A DNA stretch of 6,042 nucleotides from positions 1 to 6,042 of the forward strand of contig CAZXLH010000078.1 of assembly GCA_964641455.1 (NCBI GenBank). The letters are read 5' to 3'. This stretch comes from DTU015 sp964641455 (lineage in GTDB: Bacteria > Bacillota > Sulfobacillia > Fermentithermobacillales > Fermentithermobacillaceae). The position numbers and the translations under genes are program-made. The notes below the pieces were generated by a model. The model saw nothing but the letters and a program-made list of their open reading frames with translations. It did not search any database and was not told the origin of the DNA. Position 1 is the first letter of the stretch; each line of letters opens with the position of its first letter. This document shows positions 5,197-6,042 of the stretch, piece after piece.

Positions 5197-6042
5197 TCAC
5201 CTCGACGCGATTTCTTCTACTGCAGCCAACAGCCGGTCTACTTCTTCGACCGTGTTGTAGGGAGCAAGTCCCGCCCTAATGACGCCGCCCCTTTCGACTA
5301 GATCCAATACTTCAATTAGTTTGGTGGCATAAAAATCGCCACACATAACAAACACGCCAACATCTCCAAGATGGCGCGCAACATCTGACGCATGTACCCC
5401 GTCAACAGTAAAGGCCACAGTAGGAGTGCGCGAACCGTTCCACGGAAGCCCATAAAGGGTCACTCCGTTAATCCCTCGGAGCCCATCCACAAGCCTCCTG
5501 AACAATGGACGCTCGTACTCCTCCAGAGCTCGGTACCCTGCAACCACTCTATCTCTGAGGTTGTGTTCTTGTCCGTCATCGCCAAGCATCACATCACCAA
5601 GGCCAGCAATGAAGTTTACCGCTTCGATGCTGCCAGCTATTCCTTCATGGTTCAGTGTGCCGGTTTCAATCTTGTTGGGAGGGTTGGGGCTTTGCGGACG
5701 CACTTTGTATGTCTTGAGGCATTCAAAGGCTTCGGTTCTTCCGTATAGAACGCCAATATGCGGGCCAAAGAACTTGTATGCAGAGCAAAGGAGGAAATCA
5801 CAACCAAGGGACTGAACATCGATAGGTCCATGTGCGGCATAGTGGACAGCATCGACAACTGTGGTGGCGCCTACTGATTTGGCCAGTTTTATCACTGTTT
5901 CGAGGTCATTCACTGTGCCAACTGCGTTGGATGCATAACCTACAGCTACAACCCTCACTCTGGGATTGATCTCTCGCCGCAGCCAATCGTAGTCTAGTGT
6001 GCAATCCTCAGTGCGAACGGGCACTGACTTAACAACGATGCC
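5197..6042 (-). CDS. Class V aminotransferase, cysteine-desulfurase-like (3' part; N-terminus outside window)
   Basis: The frame is open to the window edge, so this is a 281-residue C-terminal part of a fold-type I PLP enzyme; family members are about 400 residues, so roughly 120 are missing. Counting from the first in-window codon, the PLP-site motif VVDAVHY (Asp64, His67) is followed by SAYKFFGPH with the Schiff-base lysine at residue 90 (codon 5773-5775). ETGTLNHEG and the C-terminal RAGLAPYNTVEEVDRLL block match the family known as cysteine-desulfurase-like proteins (VC1184 type). The position that holds the catalytic Cys in group II desulfurases such as CsdA (HCA before the RxxxAPYNT block) is Tyr238 here (FYA); the nearest Cys is four residues earlier. 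Desulfurase activity is therefore doubtful and the substrate is unknown. The gene ends 40 nt before the ABC ATPase start on the same strand, so cotranscription is likely. Confidence 0.9.
   Translation of the reverse strand, partial: GIVVKSVPVRTEDCTLDYDWLRREINPRVRVVAVGYASNAVGTVNDLETVIKLAKSVGATTVVDAVHYAAHGPIDVQSLGCDFLLCSAYKFFGPHIGVLYGRTEAFECLKTYKVRPQSPNPPNKIETGTLNHEGIAGSIEAVNFIAGLGDVMLGDDGQEHNLRDRVVAGYRALEEYERPLFRRLVDGLRGINGVTLYGLPWNGSRTPTVAFTVDGVHASDVARHLGDVGVFVMCGDFYATKLIEVLDLVERGGVIRAGLAPYNTVEEVDRLLAAVEEIASR

Noticed and set aside
1..6042. CRISPR arrays, tRNA or rRNA genes, insertion sequences
   Set aside because: No regularly spaced repeats, no tRNA-like cloverleaf and no transposase motifs or terminal inverted repeats were seen on either strand.

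Overview
This window is a single, tightly spaced gene cluster transcribed leftward: every supported gene is on the minus strand. In transcription order (right to left) it holds the 3' part of a class V PLP-dependent aminotransferase (cysteine-desulfurase-like), a complete polar amino acid ABC importer (ATPase, periplasmic binding protein, two HisM-type permeases), a short KdsD-like SIS-domain sugar-phosphate isomerase, a ribokinase-type PfkB kinase interrupted by a 10-N assembly gap, a degraded or frameshifted small gene, and the first 39 codons of a LacI-family regulator that runs off the left edge. The aminotransferase is cut by the right edge.

The base composition is moderate. Shine-Dalgarno sequences are strong and GTG starts are common: ATPase, both permeases, kinase and LacI regulator. 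The run of exactly ten Ns suggests a scaffolded draft or metagenome assembly. The binding protein has an ordinary Sec signal peptide ending in ALA and no lipobox cysteine, which suggests a diderm with a periplasm. The phylum cannot be fixed from this sequence; a diderm anaerobe such as Synergistota or Thermotogota, or a Firmicutes-related lineage, is only a guess.

Region by region: 5197-6042 aminotransferase; 4425-5156 ATPase; 4306-4424 leader with a possible 16-codon ORF; 3466-4305 binding protein; 3345-3465 spacer with a strong hairpin; 2649-3344 and 1942-2622 permeases; 1828-1941 spacer with a tandem 18-bp repeat; 1213-1827 SIS protein; 294-1209 kinase; 114-293 probable frameshifted small gene; 1-117 LacI regulator.

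How they may work together (inference): the importer family points to an amino acid or amino-acid-like substrate, while the kinase plus SIS pair and the LacI regulator point to sugar-phosphate chemistry. The known setting in which a PfkB kinase and a SIS enzyme act together on an amino-acid conjugate is Amadori-product catabolism (frl of E. coli and Bacillus, fra of Salmonella). A cassette for a glycated, possibly pentose-derived, amino acid or amine is therefore a reasonable hypothesis. A simpler alternative is two functional modules that share a transcript.
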